This document shows, one piece after another, positions 35,291 through 44,526 of a stretch of 64,000 nucleotides of DNA (position 1 is the first letter of the stretch; every line of letters starts with the position of its first letter). The DNA is taken from NCBI GenBank assembly GCA_963720785.1, contig CAVRGQ010000004.1:496001-560000 (forward strand), given 5' to 3'. The translations under genes were made by a program, and so were the position numbers. The notes below the pieces were generated by a model. It searched no databases. It had not been told where the DNA came from and worked only from the letters and a program-made list of their open reading frames with translations. The DNA is from CAVRGQ01 sp963720785 (GTDB lineage: Bacteria > Actinomycetota > Acidimicrobiia > IMCC26256 > DASPTH01).

Positions 35291-36772
35291 ATGACGACCA
35301 CCGAAGCGCTGACGCCGCGCGAGCACCACAAGGCGCCGGTCGGCCGGATCGTACTCACCGTGATCGGTGCGCTGCTGATCCTCTTCGCGCTGGTGCTCGG
35401 CGCGGCCGGCGGGGTGATCACGTGGGCGTACGGAACGCAACGTGATGCCAACGGGTTCTTCACCACCGACTCCGAGCGCTTCGAGACGCTGACCTACGCG
35501 ATCACCTCGGAGGACATCGACCTCGGCGCGCGCTCGAGCGTCGGCGACCGCTTCGACCTCGGTGACCTCGCCACGGTGCGCATCGCGGCGGAGTCGCAGC
35601 GGAACAATGCGGTCTTCGTCGGCATCGGTCCCTCGCGTCAAGTGGACCAGTACCTGCGAGGTGTCGCGCACGCGGAGGTCACCGACATCGATGTCGATCC
35701 CTTCCGCGCGACGTATCGGGTCAGTGGAGGGGACGCGCCGAGCGCCGCGCCCGGCGACCAGACCTTCTGGCGCGTGTCGGCGGAGGGCGTCGGCCGCCAG
35801 CGGATCCGCTGGGATCTGGAGTCCGGCAATTGGACGGTCGTGGTGATGAACGCGGACACGTCGCGCGGTGTTGGTGTCGACGTGGACGCGGGCGTCAAGG
35901 TCGACTGGCTGCTCCCGCTCGGCCTCGGGCTGCTCGGCGGGTTCCTCGTGATCGGGATCCTCGGCACCGTGCTGCTCGTCATCGGTGTCACCGGGCTCGG
36001 CAAGCGCGTGCCGGAGCCCGCGGCGGTGCCGGGTGCGAACCCCGTCCGCCTGGAAGGTCACTTCGACCCGCAGCTCAGCCGTTGGCTGTGGCTGGTGAAG
36101 TGGGTGCTGCTGATCCCGCATTTCATCGTGCTCGCGATCCTGTGGCTCGCGTTCTGGGTGGTCACCGTGATCGCCTTCTTCGGAATCCTGTTCACCGGTC
36201 GGTACCCGCGCTCGCTGTTCGGGTTCAACGCGGGCGTGCTGCGGTGGACGTGGCGCGTCGGCTTCTACTCGTTCGCCGCGTTCGGCACCGACCGCTACCC
36301 GCCGTTCACGCTCGGCGAGGCGCCCGACTACCCGGCGACGCTCGAGGTGCGGTACCCGGAGCGGCTGTCCCGCGGGCTCGTGCTGGTGAAGTGGTGGCTG
36401 CTCGCCATCCCGCAGTACATCGTGCTCGGCATCCTCGGCGGCGGGGTGTGGCTGGCTCGCGGCGGCGACCGCGGCTGGGCGGCGAGCGGGCCGGGCCTCA
36501 TCGGGTGGCTCGTGATCGTCGCCGTCGTCGCCCTGCTGTTCGTCGGCCGGTACCCGAAAGGGATCGCCGACCTCGTGGTGGGCCTCGACCGCTGGGTGTA
36601 CCGCGTGATCGTCTACGCGGCGCTCATGACCGACGAGTACCCGCCGTTCCGCCTCGACCAGGGCGAGACCGAAGCAGCCGAGGCACCGGCCCCGTCCTCA
36701 CCGGCTCCGTCCGCACCCGTTCCCGCCGCACCCGCGCCGCCGCCCCCGCCGGTCGGACCTCCCCCGACGTAG
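35291..36772 (+). CDS. DUF4389 family membrane protein, two copies of the domain
   Basis: 493 residues. An N-terminal membrane helix (20-45) is followed by an outer domain of about 150 residues, a second helix near 205-235, then two related DUF4389 units: W-L-x-L-V-K-W-V-L-L-I-P-H-F-I-V near 265 and L-V-L-V-K-W-W-L-L-A-I-P-Q-Y-I-V near 365, each ending in F-x-G-R-Y-P and Y-P-P-F motifs. The C-terminal 40 residues are Pro/Ala-rich. Function is unknown. It lies about 100 bases after the sigma-factor gene on the same strand and might be under its control, but that is inference. Confidence 0.82.
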   Translation: MTTTEALTPREHHKAPVGRIVLTVIGALLILFALVLGAAGGVITWAYGTQRDANGFFTTDSERFETLTYAITSEDIDLGARSSVGDRFDLGDLATVRIAAESQRNNAVFVGIGPSRQVDQYLRGVAHAEVTDIDVDPFRATYRVSGGDAPSAAPGDQTFWRVSAEGVGRQRIRWDLESGNWTVVVMNADTSRGVGVDVDAGVKVDWLLPLGLGLLGGFLVIGILGTVLLVIGVTGLGKRVPEPAAVPGANPVRLEGHFDPQLSRWLWLVKWVLLIPHFIVLAILWLAFWVVTVIAFFGILFTGRYPRSLFGFNAGVLRWTWRVGFYSFAAFGTDRYPPFTLGEAPDYPATLEVRYPERLSRGLVLVKWWLLAIPQYIVLGILGGGVWLARGGDRGWAASGPGLIGWLVIVAVVALLFVGRYPKGIADLVVGLDRWVYRVIVYAALMTDEYPPFRLDQGETEAAEAPAPSSPAPSAPVPAAPAPPPPPVGPPPT

Positions 36773-36788
36773 GCTAGTGTGCTAGCAT
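36772..36788 (+). promoter_or_regulatory. GCTAG repeat and possible -10 for a leaderless operon
   Basis: GGCTAGTG (36772-36779) is followed directly by the palindrome TGCTAGCA (36780-36787). TAGCAT (36783-36788) sits 6 bases before the ATG at 36795, so a -10 there would start the transcript at or near the ATG. The repeat overlapping the promoter is where an autoregulating RHH protein would bind. Confidence 0.4.
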
Positions 36789-36794
36789 CCTTGC

Positions 36795-36971
36795 ATGCCC
36801 GGTGAGGTCAAGCAATTCAACGTGTACCTCCCCGTGGAGCTCGTGAAGCGGGTGAAGCACCACGCCGTCGACACGGAGCAGTCGCTCTCCGCGATCGTCG
36901 CCGCGGCGCTGGAAGCGCACCTGGACCAGCACCGGGACCGCAGCGCCGGCAACCCGGCGGAGGAGCACTGA
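36795..36971 (+). CDS. small ribbon-helix-helix protein
   Basis: 58 residues: MPGEVKQFNVYLPVELVKRVKHHAVDTEQSLSAIVAAALEAHL in outline, i.e. a beta strand (KQFNVYLP) then two helices, as in CopG/Arc-type RHH DNA-binding proteins. Such proteins often repress their own operon, sometimes as the antitoxin of a pair. Here the next gene is a VOC protein, not a toxin. The downstream ATG is one base after its stop. Too short for most gene callers, but the fold pattern and operon spacing support it. Confidence 0.75.
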   Translation: MPGEVKQFNVYLPVELVKRVKHHAVDTEQSLSAIVAAALEAHLDQHRDRSAGNPAEEH

Positions 36972-36972
36972 C

Positions 36973-37326
36973 ATGACGACCGACGGCATCGAGGCCGTGT
37001 TCCTCGAGACCCACAACTGGGGGAAGGCGGCCAAGTTCCTCCAGGCGCTCGGCTACGAGCTGGAGTTCGACACCGGCCACAACTCCGGACAGCTGCGCAA
37101 CGGCGACGGCCCCTACGTGTTCGTCGCCGAGGTGCCCGAGAGCCAGCCGACCGGCACGCGCATCGTGTTCCGCGTCGACGACGCCGCGGCGTTCGCGGCC
37201 GACCCGATCGTCGAGGTCGTCACGCCGTTCGCCCCCACGCACTGGGGCACGCAGGAGATGGTGGTGCGCGATCCCGACGGTCGGCGGTGGAGTCTCCAGG
37301 CGCCGGGCGTGCAAGACGCGCCGTGA
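36973..37326 (+). CDS. VOC (glyoxalase/bleomycin-resistance fold) protein
   Basis: 117 residues with the beta-alpha-beta-beta-beta layout: IEAVFLETHNWGKAAKFLQALGYELEFD at the start and GTQEMVVRDPDGRRWSLQAPG at the end, the usual VOC closing segment. Metal ligands are not obvious, since the expected first-strand His is replaced by Glu/Phe. It may bind a drug or small metabolite or isomerise one. Second gene of the RHH-VOC-methyltransferase operon; its stop overlaps the next start (GTGA at 37323-37326). Confidence 0.82.
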   Translation: MTTDGIEAVFLETHNWGKAAKFLQALGYELEFDTGHNSGQLRNGDGPYVFVAEVPESQPTGTRIVFRVDDAAAFAADPIVEVVTPFAPTHWGTQEMVVRDPDGRRWSLQAPGVQDAP

Positions 37327-38159
37327 GCGCCCAGCCCGAGAGCAGCGCGGCGCGCATCGCGTTGTGGCGCGCGCTGCACGGCGAGCTCGATGCCCCGCCG
37401 CACCTCCTCGACGACGAGCTCGGCCTCGCACTCGCCGACCCCGAAGATGGTTGGCGCGACCGCGGCGACATGCACCCCATGGGGACCCGGCCCTACCGCG
37501 TGGGCATCGTCGCTCGCACCCGGTACGTCGAGGATCTCCTCGTCGACGAGGGCATCGACCAGTACGTGCTGCTCGGCGCCGGCCTCGACACGTTTGCGCA
37601 GCGGCATCCCGAGTTCGTCGCTCGCGTCCGCGTCTTCGAGATCGACCAGCCCGGCGCGCAGGCGTGGAAGCGGCAGCGGCTCGGGGCGCTCGGTCTCGGC
37701 GTGTCGGCGAACCTCTCGCTCGTCCCCGTCGACTTCGAGGCCGGCGACGACTGGTGGCCGACGCTGCTCGACGCGGGCTTCGATTCGTCGGCGCGCGCGT
37801 TGGTGTCGTCGAGCGGGGTGTCGATGTACATCTCGCGCGATGCGACGGTGGCCACGCTCCAGCGCCTGGCGCAGATGGCGCCGGGATCGATCGTCGCGAT
37901 GACCTTCATGTTGCCGTTCGACCTCGTCGACCCGGTCGACCGCCCCGGGCTCGAGGGTGCGGCGCGCGGCGCGCAGGCTTCCGGCACCCCCTGGATCAGC
38001 TTCTACGCGCCCGACGACCTCGCGGCGATCGCGCGGGACGCGGGCTTCGCCGAGGTACGTACCCTCTCGACCGCCGAGGTGGCCGAGCCCTACCTCCGCG
38101 ACCGCACCGACGGCTTGGCTGCGGCGAGCGGCGAGGCTGTCCTGCTGGCCCGCACGTAG
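37323..38159 (+). CDS. class I SAM-dependent methyltransferase (TIGR00027/LCMT-like)
   Basis: 278 residues. The N-terminus SSAARIALWRALHGEL and MGTRPYRVGIVARTRYVEDLL, SAM motif I YVLLGAGLDTFAQRH near residue 85, motif II VFEIDQPGAQAWKRQRL near 110, and SSSGVSMYISRDATVATLQRLA near 165 match the leucine-carboxymethyltransferase-like family abundant in actinobacteria. The methyl acceptor is not predictable. Third gene of the operon with the RHH and VOC genes, which suggests a small regulated modification or resistance unit. Confidence 0.85.
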   Translation: MSAQPESSAARIALWRALHGELDAPPHLLDDELGLALADPEDGWRDRGDMHPMGTRPYRVGIVARTRYVEDLLVDEGIDQYVLLGAGLDTFAQRHPEFVARVRVFEIDQPGAQAWKRQRLGALGLGVSANLSLVPVDFEAGDDWWPTLLDAGFDSSARALVSSSGVSMYISRDATVATLQRLAQMAPGSIVAMTFMLPFDLVDPVDRPGLEGAARGAQASGTPWISFYAPDDLAAIARDAGFAEVRTLSTAEVAEPYLRDRTDGLAAASGEAVLLART

Positions 38160-38168
38160 GCGACGTCC

Positions 38169-39360
38169 CTACGACGCGCAGGTCGTCGCCTGCGGTTTCC
38201 CGGAGAGGGCGTCGTCGAGCCACGGGATCAGGAGCGGCACGGTACGTTCCCCGACCAACCCGTGGTCGATGTGCGGGTAACGGTGGTAGGTGACGTGTTC
38301 GCCGGCACGGCAGAGCCGCGCCACGAAGTCGGTGGTCGTCGGGGGCAGGACGAGCTTGTCGGCGTCGCCCTGCGTCACCAGGATCGGTACGCCGATCGGC
38401 TGGTGGCCGGGCGTGTTCTGCTCCAGGATCTCCCGCCAGGGTGGTGTCGTCGACGGATCGACGGCGAAGAAGTTGCCGACCGCCGGGCGGGCGATGCGAT
38501 GGAGCGCCTTGGTGTCGGTGAGCAGGCACCGCGACGCGATCTTCGGGACGACGGACACGCCCGCGGGGGTGAGCAACGCGTCGAGGCGTACCTGCGGATC
38601 GGCGGGCCCGTAGACCTTCTCGATCGCGTCGAACGCGTACGAGCCGATCGTGACGCCGGAGGCGTCGTCGCGATGGTCGGCGAGCAGCTGCCCGAGCTCG
38701 GCGGCCGGCGCGGCCGCGGCGACGCCGCGGAGACGGAGCTCGGGCGCGTACCGGGGCGCCTGCTGCGCGGCGAACAGCGCGGCCTGCCCGCCCTGGGAGT
38801 GTCCCCAGAGCAGCAGGTCGCGGCCGGCGTTCGCGGCGCGCAGGTGACGTGCCGCGCCGCGCCGCGTCGAGCACGTTGTTGCCCTCCGTGACGCCGATCA
38901 GATAGCTGGGTGGGCCGGCGGCGCCCATCCCCGAGTAGTCGGTCGCGGCGACGACGTATCCGGCGCGCAGCAGTTCGTGACTCCCGGCGACGAGCGCGAA
39001 CGGGTCGAGCCCTTCGGAAGGTGCGCACCGTCCGGTGGTGCCCGTCGTGGGATGGGCCCACGACACGACGGGCCATCCGCCCGCCGGGGCCGGCCGGTCG
39101 GGGGCCATGACGAGCCCCGACACGCCGATGTCGTGTCCCTCGAGGTCGGTCGAGTGGTAGAGCACGCGCCACGCGATCGCGCCGTCGGGCGCGCCGAGCA
39201 GGCGTTCCGATTTGATCAGCGTGCCGGGAGCCTTCGTCGGTAGTGGATCCGGCAGGTCGTAGAAGGTGCCGATCGTCGCGTGCTCCACGACGTCCTCGGA
39301 GCACTGCCGGACGACGCCGGTCGCGGCGAGCACCGCGAGCACCACCGCCGCGACGATCAC
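38169..39360 (-). pseudogene. secreted lipase/alpha-beta hydrolase, one frameshift
   Basis: A secretory-lipase-like hydrolase. The GTG at 39360 gives an N-terminal hydrophobic anchor (IVAAVVLAVLAATGVV), then FYDLPDPLPTKAPGTLIKSE, WRVLYHSTDLEGHDIGVSGLVMAP and SWAHPTTGTTGRCAPS. Near 38850-38875 the frame changes. The second frame has the nucleophile elbow LLWGHSQGGQAALFA, the late Asp region VPILVTQGDADKLV and His in YPHIDHGLVGE. Length 1192 nt fits a single one-base insertion. All triad residues survive if corrected. Likely a cell-surface esterase or lipase. Confidence 0.78.
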
Positions 39361-39448
39361 GAGCCGGGGGTGTCGCTGCGGGAACCGCGACGAGCGCGCG
39401 GGTTCGGCGCGTCGTCCGTGGGAGATGTCGTCACCGGCGACGCGCCGC

Positions 39449-41185
39449 TCAGGCGACCGGGAGCACGAGGCGCGAGGACGAGTGCACGGTGTTGCGGCTG
39501 CTCGTCCCGACGCTCGCGTGACGGAAGCCCATGATGGCGGGGACCTGCTCGTCCTGGTCGTCGCTCGCGAGCACGACCCGGATGCGGTGGCCCGCCGGGA
39601 ACCGGCGGGCGTTGGTGACCAGGGGCACGCGGTACGACGTGAGCTCGCCCGGGACCACCGCTTCGGCGCGGCGGCACGGCAGCACCGGCGAACCGGTGCG
39701 GCTGCGATCGGCATCCACCTCGCGCAGGCTCGCCCGCAGCCATCCGGCGGTCACGTCGGCGACCGTGTCGTCGGGCGCGACGTCCTGCAGCGTGACGAAC
39801 CACGCGGTGTCGATCGCCGTCGCGCTCGCGTGGAGCACGAGCTCGGCGTCACCGACGAAATCGACGGGCTCGGTGAGCAGCTCGCTGGTCCACGTGAGGG
39901 TCGAGGGTGGGTCGGCCTCGCTGGCGCGTTCCCGGCCGAGGCCGTCACCCAGTACCTGCAACGACCGCTCACCGGGTTCGTCCTCGTCGGCCGCGAGCTG
40001 CCCGTCGGCTCGGAGCGCGAACTCGCGGTGCGTGATCCCGGCCGGTGGCCACTGCGCACTGGTGCGCCACTCGTCGGCGCCGGGAACCCAGTAGCGGATG
40101 GGCTCGTCGTCGAGGATCCCGGTGTCGTGGCCCTTCAGCCAGTGGTCGTACCAGGCGAGCGCTTCGACGTGGAGGCTCTCCCACGGCCAGGTCAACCCGT
40201 AGTCGCCCAGCATGCCCACCCGCACCTCGGGTGCGTTGACCAGCGCGTCCCGTGCCTCGAACGTCGACGGCAGGTGCAGCGGCACGTTCTGCCAGTCGCA
40301 TCCCAGATAGGTCGGGACCTCGACGCGGTCGAGCAGCGGCCGGAGGTCGCGGGCGTCCCACCATTCGTCGCGGACCGGGTGCTCGACCGCCATCGCCCGC
40401 CAGATGTCGTCCCACGGGTGCGGGTCGTGGTGGAGCTTCAACGCCTCGCGCAGCACCACGACCGACGACTCGCCGTTCATCGTGGCGAACTTCCGGTGCA
40501 GCGCGGGGGTGTGCAGCACGGTCCGCACCGCGTCGACGAGTTTGCTGCGCCAGAACTTGTCGGGGCGTGCAGAGGTGAGCCCGACCATGGCGAGGAACGG
40601 GGTCACGAAGCTCGAGCTGAACAGCCCGTGGTGCATCGCCGCCTCGTAGAGGTCGGTGGTGACCGCGACCGGGAAGATCGCCCGCAGGTGCGGCGGCTGC
40701 TCGACCGCAGCTTCGAGCTGGGTCATCGCGAAGTAGCTGATGCCGATCATGCCGACGTTCCCGTCGCACCACGGCTGCGCGGCGGCCCACTCCACCAGGT
40801 CGAAGAGATCCCGCCGTTCCTGCTCGTCGAAGAATCCGAAGGTTCCCCCCGACCCGCCCGTGCCGCGCAGGTTCGCGATGACGTGCGCGTAGCCACGCGG
40901 CACCCAGAAGCCGGTCGCGCCGGCTTCGATGAAGCCCATCGGCGCGCCGAGGTCCTGGATCTGGCGGGGGTACGGCGACGCCGCGATCAGCGCCGGGAAC
41001 CGGCCCTCGCCTTCGGGCCGGTGGACGTCGGCGAGGAGGGTCACACCGTCGCGAGTGACGACCTCCACGTCCTCGTCGCAACGCGCGGTGTGCGCGGGCT
41101 CCGAGAGGTTCCGGTACGTACGGCCCGTGGTCTGGGGCCCGTTCAACTGACGCTGACCCGGCTCCGTGCCGGCAACCTTCGCCAC
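39449..41185 (-). CDS. CocE/NonD family hydrolase (X-Pro dipeptidyl-peptidase-like)
   Basis: A 578-residue serine esterase/peptidase of the CocE type. The alpha/beta domain begins VEVVTRDGVTLLADVHRPEG, has IANLRGTGGSGGTFGFFDEQE and the nucleophile segment MIGISYFAMTQLE (serine near residue 150), and ends around 350. A jelly-roll C-terminal domain (LTWTSELLTEPVDFVGDAELVLHAS) follows. The GTG at 41185 is fixed by an excellent AGGAGG site 7 bases upstream; the open frame extends much further upstream but overlaps the divergent TPP-enzyme gene. The substrate is unknown. Confidence 0.87.
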   Translation of the reverse strand: MAKVAGTEPGQRQLNGPQTTGRTYRNLSEPAHTARCDEDVEVVTRDGVTLLADVHRPEGEGRFPALIAASPYPRQIQDLGAPMGFIEAGATGFWVPRGYAHVIANLRGTGGSGGTFGFFDEQERRDLFDLVEWAAAQPWCDGNVGMIGISYFAMTQLEAAVEQPPHLRAIFPVAVTTDLYEAAMHHGLFSSSFVTPFLAMVGLTSARPDKFWRSKLVDAVRTVLHTPALHRKFATMNGESSVVVLREALKLHHDPHPWDDIWRAMAVEHPVRDEWWDARDLRPLLDRVEVPTYLGCDWQNVPLHLPSTFEARDALVNAPEVRVGMLGDYGLTWPWESLHVEALAWYDHWLKGHDTGILDDEPIRYWVPGADEWRTSAQWPPAGITHREFALRADGQLAADEDEPGERSLQVLGDGLGRERASEADPPSTLTWTSELLTEPVDFVGDAELVLHASATAIDTAWFVTLQDVAPDDTVADVTAGWLRASLREVDADRSRTGSPVLPCRRAEAVVPGELTSYRVPLVTNARRFPAGHRIRVVLASDDQDEQVPAIMGFRHASVGTSSRNTVHSSSRLVLPVA

Positions 41186-41293
41186 GCGTGGTCCTCCTGA
41201 GAAGGGTGCGCGCTCCTGCCGGCGCGCGCACTGATCATGGCCGATGGAGCCCGGTCGGATCGACCGCGCGCCGGCGCTCGGTACGATTCGGCG

Positions 41294-42910
41294 ATGACGC
41301 AGACGCGGACCGGCGCCGACCTGGTGCAGGACTTCATCACGACGTTCGACATCGAGTACGTGTTCGGCAATCCCGGCACCACGGAGACGACCTTCCTCGC
41401 GGCGCTCGCCGGTTCGAGCGCCACCTATGTGCTCGCGCTGAACGAGCCGAGTGCAGTCGGCATCGCGGCGGGGTACTCGCTCGCCACCGGCAAGACCGCG
41501 ATGGTGAGCCTGCACACGTATCCGGGCCTCGCGAGCGGCATGTTCAACCTCCGCAACGCGTACCTGAGTGGTGTGCCCCTGTTCGTGGTGAACGGCACGG
41601 AGGACAGCCGCTTCCTCGTGCACAACCCCGTGCTCGGCGGGCCGAACACGCAACTGGCCGAGACCGCGACCAAGTACCAGTACGAGGTCCGCAACATCGA
41701 CGAGCTCACGGTGGCGATGCAGCGGTGCTGGGTGCAGGCGGGCCTCCAGCCGACGAGGCCGGTGTTCCTGTCGGTTCCCATGGACTTCATGCAGGGTTCG
41801 ACCGAGCGGATCACGTTCAAGGCGACGCAGGTGTTCGACGACACCGTGAGCGCGTCCATCACCCGGGTCGCCGAGGTGTTGCGGACCGCCGAGAAGCTCG
41901 CGATCGTCGTGGACTACGCGGTCGGGTGGGATCGATCGGTGCCCGCGATGACGAACCTCGCTGCCGCGCTCGGCGCCGACATCTACGCCGCGCCGTTCCA
42001 CGTGCAGGGCGTGTGCGACATGCTGCACCCCACGTTCAAGGGCCCGCTCCCGCCGACCACGAAGGAGGTGCGGGAGATCCTGTCGGGGTACGACACCGCG
42101 CTCCTGCTCGGCGAGAAGCTGGACACGTTCACGTACACGGGCGACCAGTCGGTGCCGCCGGGGCTGCGCCTGGTGCAGATCACGCCCGCGACCGAGCAGC
42201 TCGGGTTCGACTGGCCGGTCGACGTCGCGGTCGTCGGCGACATCAGCGCCAGCCTCGACGGCCTCGCCCGCGCGCTCGGCGTCGACGTCGATGCGCCGAT
42301 CACCGGCGCCGAAGTCGCTCCCGACCTCGACGCGCTCCGCGCGACCTACTCCGCTCCCGGCCGCGACCCGTCGGACGCGCTGATCCTCGCGGTGCTGGAG
42401 CGCTTCGACACCACGGTCACCCATGTCGTGACGGAGGGTTCGTCGGAGGACGAGCTCGTCCAGCAGATGGCCACCTCGCTCGGGTTCCGCAACGTCCACT
42501 TCAGCCCTCGCGGTGGCGCGCTCGGGTGGGCGATGCCGCTGTCGGTCGGCCTCGCGCTCGGCACGGGGCAGCCACCCGTGTGCTTCGTCGGCGACGGCGG
42601 GAGCCTGTTCTCGGTCCACTCGATCTGGACCGCCGCCGCGCGGCGGCTCCCCGTCGTGTTCGTGTGCTTCGTGAACCACGAGTACCGGCTGCTGAAGGAC
42701 CTGTGGGTGCAGTTCACGGGTGGCGACTTCGCCACGACGAAGTTCGTCGGCCTCGACTTCGACGATCCGCCGCTCGACCTCGACGCGATCATGCGGGGAT
42801 TCGGCGCGACGACCGAACGGCTGACCGCGCTCGAGGACGTCGACGGCATCGTCGATGCCGCGCGCTCGCGGCGCGGCCCGACGGTCGTCTTCGTGGACCG
42901 CCGGCCCTGA
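41294..42910 (+). CDS. thiamine-diphosphate-dependent decarboxylase (benzoylformate decarboxylase-like)
   Basis: 538 residues with the three-domain TPP fold. The PYR domain has YVFGNPGTTETTFLAAL and the catalytic Glu in LALNEPSAVGIAAGYS near residue 50. The PP domain has FVGDGGSLFSVHSIW near 430-445 with FVNHEYRLLKD about 25 residues on, the TPP/Mg motif. The GGALGWAMPLSVGLALG segment is shared with benzoylformate decarboxylases and acetolactate-synthase-like enzymes. The substrate is probably a 2-oxo acid. Divergent from the CocE-type hydrolase by about 108 bases. Confidence 0.85.
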   Translation: MTQTRTGADLVQDFITTFDIEYVFGNPGTTETTFLAALAGSSATYVLALNEPSAVGIAAGYSLATGKTAMVSLHTYPGLASGMFNLRNAYLSGVPLFVVNGTEDSRFLVHNPVLGGPNTQLAETATKYQYEVRNIDELTVAMQRCWVQAGLQPTRPVFLSVPMDFMQGSTERITFKATQVFDDTVSASITRVAEVLRTAEKLAIVVDYAVGWDRSVPAMTNLAAALGADIYAAPFHVQGVCDMLHPTFKGPLPPTTKEVREILSGYDTALLLGEKLDTFTYTGDQSVPPGLRLVQITPATEQLGFDWPVDVAVVGDISASLDGLARALGVDVDAPITGAEVAPDLDALRATYSAPGRDPSDALILAVLERFDTTVTHVVTEGSSEDELVQQMATSLGFRNVHFSPRGGALGWAMPLSVGLALGTGQPPVCFVGDGGSLFSVHSIWTAAARRLPVVFVCFVNHEYRLLKDLWVQFTGGDFATTKFVGLDFDDPPLDLDAIMRGFGATTERLTALEDVDGIVDAARSRRGPTVVFVDRRP

Positions 42911-42934
42911 GGCGAGGTTCGGTCAGGAGCCTGG

Positions 42935-43624
42935 TCAGGAGCTGGGGACGAGGGCCGCGAGATCGGGCGTACGGGTCTGCACCTCGGCCCAGGTGGCGGC
43001 GTCGACCCCGTCATGGATCTGCGTGAGCATCCCGACCAGGGCATCGTGCCCGAGGGCGCCCGCCATGTTGCGCAACCGCGCTTCCAGGTGTTCGGGCGTG
43101 AGGGCGGCGGCGACCCAGGGTTGCATGATCGGATCGGGTGGCATCGACGCGATGATCGTCCGCAGCAGCTGCGACTGCTGATCGGTGGAGAACAGTTCGT
43201 CCACCTCGCCGAGCACCTCGTCCTCCTCGGCCTGCAGGTGCGCGAGCAGACCGTCACGCAACGTCGTGGCGAGCGGCGCCAACGCGCTGAGTGATTCGTC
43301 GTCGCCCCGTCCCTTGGCGGCCATGATCGCCGCCCCGAGCTCGTAGACCCGCAGCTGCTCGTCGCGGTGTTCGTCGAGGAGGTGGTGCGGCACGGTCCCG
43401 CCGGCCGCCAGGATCGCCGGGAACATGATCCCGTCCTCCACCTCGGAGTGGTGGCGCAACTCCGAATCGAACGCCTCGAACCGCTTCGAGAAGGCTCCGA
43501 CGTCGGCTGCGGCGATGTCCTCGGCCTGGTCGGCCAGCCCGCGCACTTCGTGGCCCAATGCCTCGTGCAGGTCGTACCAGGTCTTCAGGGGACCGACGAC
43601 CCGCCGGCTCTGCTCTGCGGTCAT
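42935..43624 (-). CDS. hemerythrin-domain protein
   Basis: 229 residues. Hemerythrin-like metal ligands appear in order: H in YDLHEALGHEV (near residue 20), RHHSEVEDGIMFPAI with H-x3-E (near 58-62), HHLLDEHRDEQ (near 79-85) and HLQAEEDEVLGEV (near 127-131). A helical C-terminal domain of about 90 residues follows. Proteins of this kind bind oxygen, iron or nitric oxide or protect against them. Convergent with the TPP-enzyme gene. Confidence 0.8.
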   Translation of the reverse strand: MTAEQSRRVVGPLKTWYDLHEALGHEVRGLADQAEDIAAADVGAFSKRFEAFDSELRHHSEVEDGIMFPAILAAGGTVPHHLLDEHRDEQLRVYELGAAIMAAKGRGDDESLSALAPLATTLRDGLLAHLQAEEDEVLGEVDELFSTDQQSQLLRTIIASMPPDPIMQPWVAAALTPEHLEARLRNMAGALGHDALVGMLTQIHDGVDAATWAEVQTRTPDLAALVPSS

Positions 43625-43681
43625 CGACGGCTCCCGGGGTGGGCGATCGCGGGCGTCTCGCGATCGCGGTCGGCTCGAGTG

Positions 43682-44490
43682 TCACGAAGGCGAGCGAAGC
43701 CTATCGACCTGCTCGGCGCCGGGATCGATGCGTTCCAATCTGGTCCACCCGGTCCAGCCGCGCGCCTCGAGCAGGCGCAACAGCCTCCGTGCGACCGGCA
43801 CCGCAGCGACGAAGACCTCGTCGAGCAACCCGACCAGATCGTCGTCGAGATCGAAGTCGGGGACATCGTCGCCGCTCCAATGTTCGACGTCCTCCTCGAT
43901 CAGCGCGACGAGCCGATCGGCGACGGCAGGCAGGCGTGGGTCATCGGCGTCCCAGTCGGCCGCCTCCACCAGGTCGAGGTAGATGGCGGTGACGGCCGGG
44001 TCCTCGATCTGCGCGCGCTTGAGCGCCATCAGCGCCGGCATCTGGTCAGGGATCTGCGCCGCGACGAGGATCCAGGCGTCGCGCTCCATCTCGATCGCCC
44101 GCTCCGGGACGTCGAGCTCGCGGCAGGCGGTCGAGGTAGTCGACCGCCTCGGGCGGCAGCGCCAATCGGTCGCCCGCCGCGAGTTGGGCGACGCGCTGCT
44201 CGGTGGGCCCGGCGTTCACGGATCTCGGCACGCAGGCGCCGATCGATGTCCTCGATGGCCTCGGCGAACTCCTCCTCGTCGGCCGCCAGGAGCTCCTGCA
44301 CGCGCGACAGGGGCACGCCGGCGTCGGCCAGGGTCCGGATCTGGATCAGCTCGACGACGGCGGAGGCGTCGTAACGCCGATACCCCGACGCGTCGCGCTC
44401 GGGCTCCGGCAGCAATCCCTTGGCGTGGTAGTGGCGCACGGCCCGCGTGCTCACGCCCGCGTACGCCGCGAGCTGGCTGATCGTCAGCAT
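43682..44490 (-). pseudogene. MerR family regulator, two frameshifts
   Basis: The N-terminal frame is a clear MerR DNA-binding domain: LTISQLAAYAGVSTRAVRHYHAKGLLPEPERDASGYRRYD, then IQIRTLADAGVPLSRVQELL. Near 44215 the frame changes to NAGPTEQRVAQLAAGDRLALPPEAVDYLDRL, and near 44120 it changes again to ELDVPERAIEMERDAWILVAAQIPDQMPALM, running to a stop at 43682. The effector domain of about 190 residues resembles those of drug-responsive MerR proteins. It follows the ABC exporter genes on the same strand and probably controls them. Confidence 0.8.
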
Positions 44491-44526
44491 GTCGAGCCGC
44501 TCCTCATCGAGGTCCGTGCCCCACGC

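Noticed and set aside
32711..36772. 1353-residue forward ORF spanning the lipoprotein, sigma and DUF4389 genes
   Set aside because: Only its 3' third, from 35291, is the real DUF4389 gene; the rest is a shadow of a reverse lipoprotein gene and of another frame of the sigma gene.
39449..42679. 1076-residue reverse ORF
   Set aside because: The coding part starts at 41185 with a strong ribosome site; upstream sequence is antisense to the TPP decarboxylase.
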